Of a stretch of DNA of 64,000 bases, positions 23,865-37,300 are shown one piece after another. This stretch comes from Mya arenaria (lineage: Eukaryota > Mollusca > Bivalvia > Myida > Myidae). The stretch's first letter is position 1. Every line of letters begins with the position of its first letter. The position numbers and the translations under genes were made by a program. The notes beneath the pieces were generated by a model that saw nothing but the letters and a program-made list of their open reading frames with translations, did no database searches and had not been told where the DNA came from. The stretch lies in NCBI RefSeq assembly GCF_026914265.1, contig NC_069124.1, positions 69,922,402-69,986,401 on the forward strand, read 5' to 3'.

Positions 23865-24530
23865 AAAGACTGTTTTTGACTGTTTACAGTATGCAATGGG
23901 GTTTGAGGGTTTCCAACTTCAAAAAACTCTGCCAAAGATACAAATTGCCAATGTGGATCATTGAGTCATTTTTAAATAGCAATCAGATTATCCATGTGCA
24001 TCTATAATGTACGCAAAATGGTCATGCATTTGAAAAATGAATCAGTCACTTACATAACTGTAAATAGATTGCTTTAATATAAATAACTTGTGTGTAATGG
24101 TTCATGTGAATCATCAAAAAAATATTAAATCAACTCACATTTTATTTTGAATAATATTAAACCATTGAGTAAGTGGCATTGTAATAATGAAAAATAATTG
24201 TAATTTTGAAATGATTTTAGTTTTCTTTTTTAATCTTTTCATATGTCCTAGACTTTGTTATCAGAAATTTCCCTCATTCTAGAGCAAGTTATAGCGTACA
24301 TTTTGTAGAGGTATCAGGAAACAGAATGCAATGAATCATTAAAAGTATTTGGACTCATTGTACAATTACAATTGGTTTAAATGTAAAACTTCCTTTTCTT
24401 TTCATGATGGATATCTTGATTGTTTGTCATGTCCTTGTGTGTGAGCACTTGGGTATTGAGTGTAAAATACTAAAAACATGTAGCCAAAATCGTTTAATGG
24501 AACTGATTGGCTAGTTGAGCCATTTCATCA

Positions 24531-24786
24531 AAAGACATTAAAAAGAGACTGTCGTGAAATTTGAACCTTGTTGATTATGGTATAAAATGAGTGAGCTGAT
24601 ACAATAAAAATGTTGTTTGCATTTGCTATAAAATCATTGGAGACCATCTACTATAAGTAAAGACATTAAAAAGAGACTGTCGTGAAATTTGAACCTTGTT
24701 GATTATGGTATAAAATGAGTGAGCTGATACAATAAAAATGTTGTTTGCATTTGCTATAAAATCATTGGAGACCATCTACTATAAGT
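24531..24786 (+). repeat. exact 128-bp tandem duplication
   Basis: 24531-24658 and 24659-24786 are identical as read by eye, beginning AAAGACATTAAAAAGAGACT. Identity in non-coding DNA implies a very recent duplication or an assembly error. Confidence 0.85.
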
Positions 24787-27116
24787 ATTCTTTGTTTCTT
24801 GTTGTATTCTACATATGGTGCTGGCTTTCAATGATATTGTCAAATTATAAATTTGTTTCGATATTTCAAACCTAAATGTCAGCAACACATTTCAGAAATT
24901 ACCTGGATATGTTACGTGACAGGTTTTTTTAACCTGTCATATTTGTTATATTGCAACATAACTTCAAAAGTAAGCACTGATAGTATTTTTATTTGCTGAT
25001 AAGTGACACAAACAGGTAATAAAATGCTTATAGTTTTTGTATGAAATCTTGAGGTCATTTTCCTACGGTGGTCTCCATGAGGGCAGAAGGGTCCCTCCAA
25101 AAAGGAGAGGGTGCAGAACCCTTTAGCTTAAACCCTACTAATTATTAGTAGTTCAATGGTCATATTCCATTTTAATAATTTTTATAATACCCAGGTTTTG
25201 TTGTGTTGCCAGAACTTTTCATTTCATTTGTTTCATTGTGTATCTCATTTTTTGTTGTTGTTTTTTATGTATATTTTCTTAACATCATTACCTTAGATGG
25301 TTGTCTTACAAGTAGAATTCATTTGTGATTTAAGTTTTTGTAGCTTCTCTTAGTTTTCATTTGCTCATCTAGTGTCTGACCAACTTTGTTTAAAGATTAA
25401 AAATAGATGAACTTGTAGAGACAATGAGCCCTAAACATGACCCCGGGGATATACATGTAACTGTAACAAAATATACCTGGTAGATACCTACATAGTTATA
25501 ATTATTAAAACATATGTGGATTATGAATAAAAAATCACCAAATACACATACTATTTTTATGACTATATTATGTTCATTTGTGTTAAAATAATTGAATTCA
25601 ATTTTTGAAATTCTTCAAATTGCCATTTGTTGTGATGGCCAGGTATTATTCTTTGTGGAAATAATATTAAAGATACATGAAGTACATGACGATGTAGTAT
25701 GATTTGTGTAATATTTCTCAAGGAAAAGGTTTGTAGCCTCTGTATAGAGCTATATGATATGGGAAAATTATGGTTTTGTTACAACATGTATTTTTAAGAA
25801 TTTCCTATAAGGCCTTCAATATGATAATACATTCCAGTTCGTGCCATTTGATTTTTCAGTTTTTTCTTGCTCATTATACCATTTCAATTTTTGTGTGCTA
25901 GAAAAATCATACTACTGACTTAATAAACTTACATGCATATACTTTCTGTCCTGCCCTGGTATGTATTAAAACACCTTTGAGTATCAAATTTATGGATTAA
26001 TAACTGTATTCTTGATTAAAGATACATGTAGCGGTGAAGGGTTTTTTATACAACTTTTAGTTTATTTATTTCCTTTTGTACTTTCTGTTAATTGTATTTG
26101 TTGCTCATTTTCTGGATATTAATTTCAAATTGTTGAATGTGCTTCTTCTTGTTGATGTCAGAGATTATTTTTATTGAAATATATAATTATATGCTGTTGC
26201 TATTTGTTACTTCTTTATATGGTATAGCCTCCAGACCATTCTAAGTACAGTCTGTATACATGAAGATGATCCCCCAGGAGCATCTAATTATTCATTATAC
26301 AGTTTATGTATTTTTTATGATGAGTGACTGAATATTATAATAACCAGGATCCATAATTACTCAAGTCTCATGTCTGATTTGGAGACTCAAGACTCAAAAC
26401 TTTATTGTAAATTGCAATAAGAGGACTATTTATTGTGAAACCTGTTTAGAAATATAAAGATATATCGTAACATTCAAGATTTTGCTTAAGACGTTACTGG
26501 ATATGAGCCTGGCTTTCTCATGCAGGATGCTGGTCAATAGAAACGCAAGATACAGGTACATCATCCGTACATGTCATACAGGAGAAGTATATGTTGTAGC
26601 AAAAGTTGACTTTATAGTGGGTATTGTGTGCAATAAACCTGATCATGGTGAATATAGGGTACATATACATATATACTTCCTTGTATGACAAAATACAGTC
26701 ACACAGAACAAGCAAAAACGATACTCAATGTTACAGTAACCACAAGATTGACATTTGCACAGTGTAATGCTTTTAAATAAAAATATAAGTTTGACCTTGA
26801 ATGATAAGAACATGAAAAAAGCCATGGTTAATGGTAAACTTAACTAAAATTGCTTAGCTCCTTAAATATTGATCACTGAAAAGTAGGCAGATTCATATTG
26901 ACAAAGACAGAGGTTCTTAAAACTGTGATGGCACCATGTTGAGTTTTGATATGCAGGAATTTTGAGTCATACATAATCCAAAATTACGGTATGTGCAAAA
27001 CATGTTTTTTCTCACTGACTTCTTGGTGTGTACATTGTATATTGAGTTTATATTACACACCGTTACACACCGCATGATTCTGTTATTTTACTTGCTTCAC
27101 ACTACAACACAGCGTT

Positions 27117-27500
27117 CTCATGAAACTATGCTTGCACCCAGGAACTTCAAACTTGGTATGCTAGTTGGTCATGACTAGTAGATGAACCCTGATTTGAGAT
27201 CAGTAGGTCAAGATCGCCGTGACCTTGAGGTGAATAAACGGTTACTGCTCAGTAACTAAAGAACGCTTGCACCCAGGAACCTCATACTTGGTATGCAAGT
27301 TGGTCATGACTAGTTGATGACCCATATTTATTTTGAGGTCAGTAGGTCAAAGGTCAAGGTCACAGTAGATGTTCACTATTTAATACAGGTGAATTAACCA
27401 AGCTTCACTGTTAGTTCGTCTCCAGTCCAAAATTACAAATTTCATGTCCATTTATTTTTTCTAAGCTACGACCACACAATAGGGGAGACTAGCGCTTTTT
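27117..27500 (-). mobile_element. GTCTCC-ended dispersed element, partial copy
   Basis: It contains GCTTGCACCCAGGAAC, TGGTCATGACTAG and AGTAGGTCAAAGGTCAAGGT and ends CGTCTCCAGTCCAAAATTAC. The same blocks occur in reverse complement at 60785-61512, so the two are one family in opposite orientation. Confidence 0.7.
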
Positions 27501-27589
27501 CAATAAGCAATTTCTAGTTACTTTTAGCGTCCATTGCATGGTCTGGTTCCGAATCAGCAAAACTTAATTATCAGATTTGGGGACAGTGT

Positions 27590-28325
27590 TTTAGGACAAA
27601 CTGACTGTGAAGTGGGATGAATTGCCGCAGTAACTCCCAGAGTTATGCCCCTTTTACATAAAAATTGTAAATTTGTATCTTGTGCAGCCAATAATGGAAC
27701 TATTTATTATCCAATCATCATCAAACTTGATTACAGTGTTTGCTGAATTAATGTCTTGGTTTAGATAAATTATGACGTTAATCACAAGTCCTCAGTAACT
27801 GCAGAGTTATACATTTAACAATAGGTTTATGTCTTGTGCAGATAATGAACTAAGTATTTTATATTTCATCATGAACAAACTTGGTGACAGTGTTTGTGGG
27901 CACACTGTCTCTGTCAAGTTGGATTGTGAGATAATGCACCTTAGTAACTGTGGAGTTATGCCCCTTTACTTTAAAAAAAGTTTAAAGTTTATGTCTTGTG
28001 CAGATAATAACATAAGTATTTATTATCTAATCATGATGAAGCTTGGTGTCAGTGTTTGTGGACATACTGACTCAGTCACCTTCAATTGTTGGCTTTTTGC
28101 CTCAGTAACTATGCAGTAACGCCACTTTTACATAAAAATAATATAAATACATGATTAAATACCATCTGCAGACAATAAATGAAAAATGTATAACCCTATC
28201 ATGATGAAACTTGTTGACAGAGTTTGGAGGCATAATGTCCCAATTAAGTTCAATCATGAGGTAAATCGATCAAATTACACCAGAGTTATACCACTTTTAT
28301 ATTGCTATACAGTGTGATTTTATAT
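27590..28325 (+). repeat. tandem array, about four units of roughly 165 bp
   Basis: A block like ATTATCTAATCATGATGAA followed by CTTGGTGTCAGTGTTTGTGG recurs near 27695, 27858, 28022 and 28190, each time followed by CAGTAACT...GAGTTATGCC. It yields one short spurious open frame. Confidence 0.75.
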
Positions 28326-28329
28326 TGTT

Positions 28330-31317
28330 TGGGTATGATACCCAAACCAAGTTTTCAATTTACTAGAATGTTTTGCTCTTTTAAGGCTTTTACATAACAA
28401 AATGGTTATAAAAGGTATTTGGTTTGACTATGATGGGGTCAAACCAGCCACACATTTAATTCTGCAGAATTCTAGTTTAATTACTGTTCTACATTAATTA
28501 ACAATTTTTAGAATATGTACTATTTAAAAGTATTTTAAAATTTATTTCTTGCACTGACATACAGTCTGCACACGATATTCAAACAATTGCTATCTTTTTT
28601 GTCTTAAATGTGGCAGGAAACACTTGAACGTGTATGCCAGAATACAAAATTACCAGGGCAAGCATGTCCCTGAAGCCCGCTAGCAAAGTCAGGCTTATAA
28701 ATCTATGTTGATGTAGTCAAACCTTGACACTACACACCCTATTTTATATGTCACAAATGTACAGTCTTAACCAGCCAAAATACAAGTAATTTTGACCACT
28801 GACCCCTTAGTATAACCTTGACATATGACCTTCACATGTGAATGAAACAATAACATTAAGGTTTTTAGTTTAGAGTTGAACCTTCTGCCATGAGCGCGGA
28901 ATGTTGAAATGGTGTGGCCCCTGCCGGACTCCTGGGTCTACAGTTCAAAACAATCAATAAATATGTTGTGACATATTTTATTTAAAATCAACCAATTATA
29001 TTCTGTTCTTAAAACAATGTCTGCCGATTTTTTATTTAAAATGTACAAAAATAACAAATCAGTAAACAAATATAATAAATCTATTGGAATGTACTAGCAC
29101 ATAGCATAATTTATATAACATACTGGTAAATCAATCTTCTTATTGGCACTTCAAAAAAATCTTAACTAAATGTTAAACACAGAATTGAATAAAATAAAAG
29201 TATACAACATATGCAATATAAGTCATCAACAACTAAACTGGGGACGTGAGTATTATACAATATTGCACATGGTGTTTTCCCCAAATGTTAAAAATCATTT
29301 AAGTATGGTAAAATGCATATTTACAAGCATCATGAATAACTAGATACATACTATGTATTTCACAAAACAGTTAGTTCAACAGGCGTGAGTGTCACTATTT
29401 AAACTTGATTTAAAAATGAGAAAGGGAAATTTAATAATTTTTTATTCAATTTAATGTTTGATGAAAAACTTTTATTTTTGACATTCTTGATATTGACTGA
29501 AGATAAGTGGAATTGTTGGGAAAGTCCAGGGCTACATGTACTTAAACACACCATTCTTGCCCTTTGTCTGTCTACACCAATGACCTTATAATTAGCAGTC
29601 CTCTTTTATTAATAATTCTTAAAATACATCTTTAAATGCTGTGCTGTTATAAGATTTATGTTCATACAACATATATTGCTAAGATAAAAAGAAATATTGA
29701 TGCAAGCTAACAATGTACATATATGCCACATGTCAGCCTGTTAATGAGATCGTTTGATAGAGCATTTGAGGTGAATATCATGGGGATTCCCTGGTCATCA
29801 CTCATTTTTATTATCTATTTGTAAATATACCAAAATGACAGCTTATGACAAAACTGATATTTAATGTCCAAACATTGTTTTTGTAAACACTTTGGTTTCT
29901 AGATGTAACAGTCCAGCTCATAAATATGCCAAGCTATGGGTGGTTGTTGACAAATAGCTTAACCAAAAATAAACCACATGATGGACAGCAATTGTACTAT
30001 TAATATCAAGTAATAAACTATGGTCAAAACTGTTGGCCAATATAAAGCTGTTGTGGTCAAGGATTCACAGGTCAGACACCGATGTTGAATATCATGTAGC
30101 TGATTAACAAGACATCTGGACAATAAAGATTCCATGCAAGGGTGGCTAAGACTTGATTTGTTTTCGGGAAGAGACCTAAGTTTTTAGGCCCTGGAGTCAG
30201 TTGCTTGTGCAAAACATAAACAATGACCTAGATATACCTCTCACATTTATTTCTTAATTTCTTTTAATAACACTTTCAATGCAGTTTGTAATTGCATAGT
30301 TCATTTAAGTGTTGTTGTAATTTTTTTCCTGCAAAATAGACCTGGTAATATTTGTATGGCACATGATCCTGGTCTAAAAATTAAGATCACAAACAACCAT
30401 TACAAAATTAACTTGCCAAGAAAATATAGAAAATCCTACTGTTATAACTCATAAATATTCACAGCTGACTTTGAAACATTATAGAGCTAATACCACACTA
30501 TATATATTTTGTATTCTTTCAATGAATCTTCTTCGATATGTAAAGGCCAAATTTCTACACAAGGATAAAACAATGATAAAAAAGCATCACACAAAAGACA
30601 CATTCCTCATTCAACATGAATATAAAAAACCTACGGTAATCAGTAAATTAAAAACTGGCTCTTTTCCCAAAAACACTCACTTAAGGTCAACTTCAATGTC
30701 ATTCACTTTTGGAAACCACTTTCCAAAATATAACATACAAGACATAGTATCAGTCTACTGGAGACATTGGCACATGTTAAAGGAAGATTATAAGATATTT
30801 AAGCATCATCCAAACAATCAAGGAATCTTAAAAATACATACAATACAATAGAAATCAGAGAAAAAAATGAGAAACATTTAAATGTGTAAATTCTGCCTTT
30901 ATAACAGACAGATATTGATATCTTGCAACTATCAGTGCACATGCGCCTCTTGCTGTTTTATCTATCTATCAAGACTAATCTTGAAATGTTTTATCAAATA
31001 AACTTGTATTCAATCAAATGAAAAAAATATTGCCATTTTTCTTCTGTTTGTGACAAATATGCAGTGACTGCCTTAAAGAATATTTAAACAATATAAACAA
31101 TCATGAACTTCATAAAAAGTCATATTTCTATTGGTTAATTTGTTATGGCTTAAGTTTATGTGAATTACGTGAATTGAATACTGTTCTGTTCGGCTTTAAA
31201 TCGGCAACAAGGTGGTTGACTGCTAGCAAGTTTTGACATGAATCAAGGTCTGTGGTTGGCGAGGCATGGTCAGTCAACGTCCTGTGGTTCGTGAGCCACT
31301 GTCAGTCAACGTTCCCT
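28330..31317 (-). other. region downstream of the RPTP stop; probable 3'UTR then intergenic
   Basis: No exon is supported. Minus-strand AATAAA motifs occur at several places (for example near 30247 and 28979), so the 3'UTR end is uncertain. Confidence 0.35.
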
Positions 31318-34300
31318 CTAAAGCATGGCATGCAGAGTGATGACCGATGACCTTGTGGACACTGAGGGGCTGCTCAGGATCACCGCATACTCATTTAGGG
31401 CCTGCAAACAAATTATGTATCACACTTTAATATTGCATAATAAAATTTAAAAAAATCGATGAAACTGGAAGGCTATTGTATCCTGCAATACACATAGACA
31501 ACACTTCTTAGTAGTTAGTTTAGTAGTCAGTTTTTAAAGGTGTACTAAATTTATTCAATTTATCCCACTCAAAACACACAGGTACACAAATGAATTTATG
31601 AGAAAGATCCCAAATAATTTGTTTTTTACAAAGAACAGTTGAACATTTGATAGAAAAAAATAACATTAACAAGAACTAAATATTCTTTATCATTTTAAAT
31701 CATTTTAAATTAAACAAAAAAATAATTCACATTATAGCTATCAACTTAATAGGTCTTGAAACATTCTATGGCATTGTTCTTCAGACTTATTGTGAATGGT
31801 CTCCTCAATATCTTTATAGGTGTTTCCCCACTACCAGTTATCTGCATTTCTGATAAAATAAAAAGCAGAAGTACAAGCAATTAATGTGACAGAACAAGCT
31901 AAAAGTTAACCATCAGACTGTCACTCCATAGTTTTAGGATACTTTGTTGATTGCTGATTGGATAAGTGCAGGTGACGTTTACTTTTTTACTTACGTTTTT
32001 AGCTAAAAGTAGCAGCACGTTTTATCTCGCATCGTGACAGATGTTAATAAACAAAACTCTATAGTTTTGTGACCCAAACTGTTAAGATCTGTGAGTGGTC
32101 TAGTGGTTTGGGCGTAGGTCACTTGCCCCAATAGGTAGAGGGTTTTAGACCCACCAGAGGTACATTATGTTGGCCTCTTAAAAAATCACCAGCAGTCTTG
32201 TCTCCATTGGAATTGATACAAAAATTATTCAATTTATTGTCTTTCATGAATAAGCGAAAATAAATATTAACAAAGGGTCTTGAGAAATGGTGTAATGTTC
32301 TACCTGGTAGATGAGGGCATACTGCTCCTTGCTCTGCACAGCACCGGCCCGTTCACTGCGCATGCGATGCACACAATTCAAGATGTCCACACGACGGCGG
32401 TCCTCGTACATTCTCATACACATGTCTACAGCTATCAAGGTACATGTGCGACCAGTGCCAGGTCTTAAAAAAGAGACAAACAATATCAGATTTTTTTTAT
32501 GGATATAAACATTGCTATAAAATGGACTAATAATTGTTAATGATTAAAAGTTAATTGAACAATAGATTTTTAAGAACTAGTGTATTTTAAAGGAGTAAGT
32601 CAACTTAAAATACATGCAACATAATGCAACAAATCCCAGTTCATACCCGCAGTGTAGGATGGCAGGTTTTCCTGTGTTCTCGTAAAGGGGCCTGGTGTCA
32701 AGCACAAACTTAACAAAGGCGAGAGGTTCTGGTGTCCGCGCCTCCGGCCAGCATGTGAGCTGGAAGTGCTTTACTTCACGCTTCAGGTTTCTCTGGAATA
32801 CAGGTCAAAGCAGTAGCTATAAGTGTTAACTCTGGGTATGTTTAAATACTCTAAGGGATGGAAAATTGTAACTAAAATATATACATACAGCACTAGTATC
32901 ATTGAGTGCTTGTGATTTAAGTCATCAATTTGTAGTTGAAATGAAATGCTTAATTGAAAATAGCTAGCTTCATACACATGTAGTTTTTCTTCCATTGTTT
33001 TTAACAAGATATGAATTAACTTCATAAGTAACAGCATACTATTTGGGAGGTTTTGTCCCATAGCCCCATTATACCTCAAGATCCATGATCTCTAGTGTAC
33101 ACTCCACATAATCATGCTGGACATCCCTCTTCTTCAAAGTGACCATATAGTCTCCAAACTCCCTATGCTTATCATCCTTCAGACTGTCTGGCCAGTAACA
33201 TGTGCTGTATTTGGGCTAAAAATGGAAAATATGGATACAGTCTTCATTCTAAATTTGGAAGTGCATTTTCTTTCTTTTCATTACAAAATATTGAGTTTAG
33301 TCGAAAAATCCACATTTTAATTCACATTCTCTGCTGAAAATCACATAAAATCTTTTTAGTTATGGATCTTCAAACTTCTCTATTTGTTGAACATGTCCTG
33401 AAAGTTAAAATTAGACTTGAATTGAAGGTGGTACAGCTCATAAGGTAAAACTAGAGCAGCTTACCTTGCCATTGGGTGTGAGTGGGTTCAACATGAGGAT
33501 GACTCGTGACTGCTGCTGCCAGACCATGGTCCAAAAATCCTCCACAGTGTTCACCAGGGGTGACTGGGTGGCTATATATACACACTTCTCTCCCATGTAA
33601 CCCTGAAAGGAGAAATACATCTAGCTCATTTTTGTTTTCCTATTTTTTCTGTCATCACTTTTTGTTTAATAACTGAAAAGATTGGTGAATATATATTTTA
33701 TTATTTTGAAAATTCAAACAACATCAGTTCACAAAACCGGAAAAAAAAATTGGCATATATTAAAAGTTAACACACTTATAAAACACGGATATGAAAAGGA
33801 AAACTCCTATAAACTGCACAACTCCTTGCAATTTTGGGTTTGACCTCATTGGAATAAGATTGCATAATAATTTTAACAAGAACTGTCACAGAGTCAGCAC
33901 GCTCGACCATTCCGCCGCTTTTAAGATATTAAGAATTGCAAAGTTTTAGTTAAACATGCATGGATCACTGTAAAATAAGATTAAATGCAAAACCGTATCC
34001 TGAATTTCTAAGTCAAATAATAAAGGGGCAAAATTTGTACTAGTGCAAGAAAGAGTTATCATTCTTGATTGTTTAAAGTTTCAATGCAATACATCAAGTA
34101 GTTGCTGAGTCATTGACTTACATGTGCTTACATGCAAAACCTTAACCAGAATTTCTAAGTCATAAAATAAAGGGCCATTATTAGCATTACATGCAAAATA
34201 GAGTTATTTAACTTGGTTATACAAGTAGGTTGGATGTTGAGTAGTGTTGTATAAAGTCTCAAAACAATACATCAAGTAGTTGCTGAGATATTAACCTATG

Positions 34301-37300
34301 AGTGCTTACATGCAAAACCTTAACCAGAATTTCTAAGTCGAATAATAAAGGTCAATTGTTTGCATTATATTCAAGATAGAATTATCTAACTTGATTAACA
34401 ATTAATTAAGTTGGATAGTTGGGAACACTTGTCTAAAGTTTCAATGCAACACATGAGGTATTAACTGAGATATTGACTTAACTGCGGTAACATGCAAAAC
34501 CTTAACCAGAGTTTCAAAGTCGAATAGTAATGGGCTATAATTTGCATTTTATGCAAAATAGAGTTATCTTATTTGGTTATTTCAGTAGGTTGGCTGGTTA
34601 CATCAAGTAGTTGCTGAGGTATTAAACTATATTTACACCTCAACTTCCATTCCTTAAATGAACGTCATTTCGGCAATTGCGTTCATCAATTGATGAACTC
34701 AACATCTTCGGATATGTTCGGATCGCAATTCATTGCATAACAATATACATGAAAAATATCTAACTTGTTATTGTTTGTATTGTGTCAGAAGGTCCCGTAA
34801 AATATAAATCAACATTTTAGAAAGTGTTGGTTTTTTAAATTTTAACTGTGTAGTTGCCATAACTGTTTGAATTTTACGTTTTAAAGTGATTTCAAGTAGT
34901 TGATCTTTTCCCGCGATATTGTGATGTCATTTGAAAAAAATGCTTCCGGTTAGAGTCGGGTGGTTCTATTTACAGAATGGGTAGGAATGGGTTACTGAAA
35001 AGTTTTTTTTAAATGAAATTAAGTTTTTTAAACAATTCTTGCATGAAATAATGAACTATTGGTGTAAATATAAGTAATGAATTGTGGGCTTGATGTCATT
35101 ATCGGGGATATGAACGCAATTGGGCTAGTCAAAGTACCAGCCCAATTGCGTTCATACCCCGATAATGACATCAAGCCCGCAATTCATTCCTTAAATATGT
35201 GCTTAAGTACCGTAGGTTGGATAGTTGGGAATACATATAGATAAGTTTCAATGCAATACATGATGCATTTGCTGAGATAATGACCTAAAGGTGCTTACAC
35301 GCAAAACCTTAACCAAGGTGTGATGCCAACACCAACCCTTGGATGAGTAGTTTAGCTCTCCTAGCTCTCCTTATTCTTCGAAAAGTCAAGCTTAAAATAA
35401 GGTACTTCAGGGGAGGGAATTCCATTATACAATACATTATTAAAACAATGCGATTTTCTCCCTTCTGTACTGCTCTAGCACTGAAATTAGCTTAATGGTG
35501 AGCGGGCGAGCGAGCGAGCGAGCGAATGAATGAGTGAGTGACTCAGTGAGAGTAAGGGAGTGAGCGATCGAGTTTTGCGGGCAAGCGTGCAACCAATAGT
35601 AGGATTCATTGCTTAAGCCTTTCAGCACTATCAGTGCTTTCATTTATGTATATGTATCATCAGGCAAAGTTTCAAAATATTATCCATAGTGCACAATTTA
35701 GTGATTTGTTTCACCATATGACTGGACTATATTAGTTTTGTTGGATTGATAACTGCCATTCTCGCAAAAGTGGACATGTATATAACTGAGTGGATATTAA
35801 TAAGATGATATAATCATCAAAAAATGTTTAATAATTGTGCATTTGTGTTTTAGTTTGAAATGTATTTGTTCTTCGTTTAAACAACAGCAAGTGGTGGAGC
35901 ACATTCAGCTTAAAATGTTGAAAAAAATATTACCAGTTCCATATTAAATGGCTAGCTCTATCTCTTCATAAAAACGTTCTATATTAAAACAAATATTAAT
36001 TTTTGTGTTACAGAAGAGAGGTCATACCATTTTGATTCAGATGAAGTAACTAAACAACTAAAAAAAACCGTAGTCCTGTAGTTTTTATTTTCACTATCGT
36101 GAATATATCAAATTGATAATTTCACTGTTGAAATTTAACTTTTAATACTGGATTCTTTAACCGAAAGCATTGAAGAGAAGGTATCTATTTCATTTCATCT
36201 TAATATCATGTAATTTGGGGAAATGTTTTGATTTACTTACATTGACATAGTTTGCATTTATATAGTCTGACATGCTTTTATCTGCTCGTTCTAATTTCAC
36301 CCTGGTGTTCTTATCTGTAAAGATAAAATGGTATTTTTTAACAAACAAGTAAGAATTTCATCACAACAATTCCAGACAGAAATCTTTCAAAAGACCTTCA
36401 AAATTAAACCTTTTTTGGATAATGTCTAAGAATAATATCACTATTTTTTCTTGTTTCTTCTTTTTTATATACAAGAGTGCCGTGATGTGAACATAAATAC
36501 TTATCTATTGTTATTTTTCAGTGAACACAATGGGCATATTATTAAAGCCAGATACAAAGGTCTTGCTATACATGTGTATAGTGACTGTCACAACTAGATT
36601 TCAAAGTTACATTTAAATATCTTGGAACAGTTTTGGAGTCACAGCCGTTGATTTCAAAGTTACATTTAAATATCTTGGAATAGTTTTGGAGTCACAGCCG
36701 TTGATTTCAAAGTTACATTTAAATATCTTGGAACAGTTTTGGAGTCACAGCCGTTTATTTCAAAGTTACATTTGAATATCTTGGAACAGTTTTGGGGTCA
36801 CAGCCGTTGATTTCAAAGTTACATTTAAATATCTTGGAACAGTTTTCGAGTCACAGCCATTGATTTCAAAGTTACATTTAAATATCTTGGAACTGTTTTG
36901 GAGTCACAGCCGTTGATTTCAAAGTTACATTTAAATATCTTGGAACAGTTTTGGAGTCACAGCCGTTGAAGGTTAAAGGTTTTGCACGCCAATGATGATA
37001 CTGACAACAATGACACCAAGCCATCACAATTCATTGCCTTTATTTCCTTGAAAAGCAGACAAGCAGGTATTCTTGTAACAATCTTAAGATGATACAAGAA
37101 AAACAACTTTACGTGGCAGAACATTGGCATATCTGTTCTTGTCTTCGTCTCCGACAGGCACAATGGCAGGATCTGTGTTGTCATTTGGGATAGTCTGTAA
37201 AATGGTCAAATACTACATAGCCGGAAATCAAAGTTTAATATACAACTGAGTTTACCCTTTACATTAAAATGTCTATTTAGGTTCAAGGGAGTAAATGCAT

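Larger units (their letters stand above)
23046..27100 (+). other. region downstream of FAM174; probable 3'UTR then intergenic
   Basis: No coding exon seen. AT-rich. It contains a CA microsatellite and an exact 128-bp tandem duplication, listed separately. The FAM174 poly(A) site cannot be placed with confidence. Confidence 0.4.

Noticed and set aside
36599-36968. CRISPR-like array
   Set aside because: The 53-bp units are contiguous with no variable spacers, and the genome is animal.
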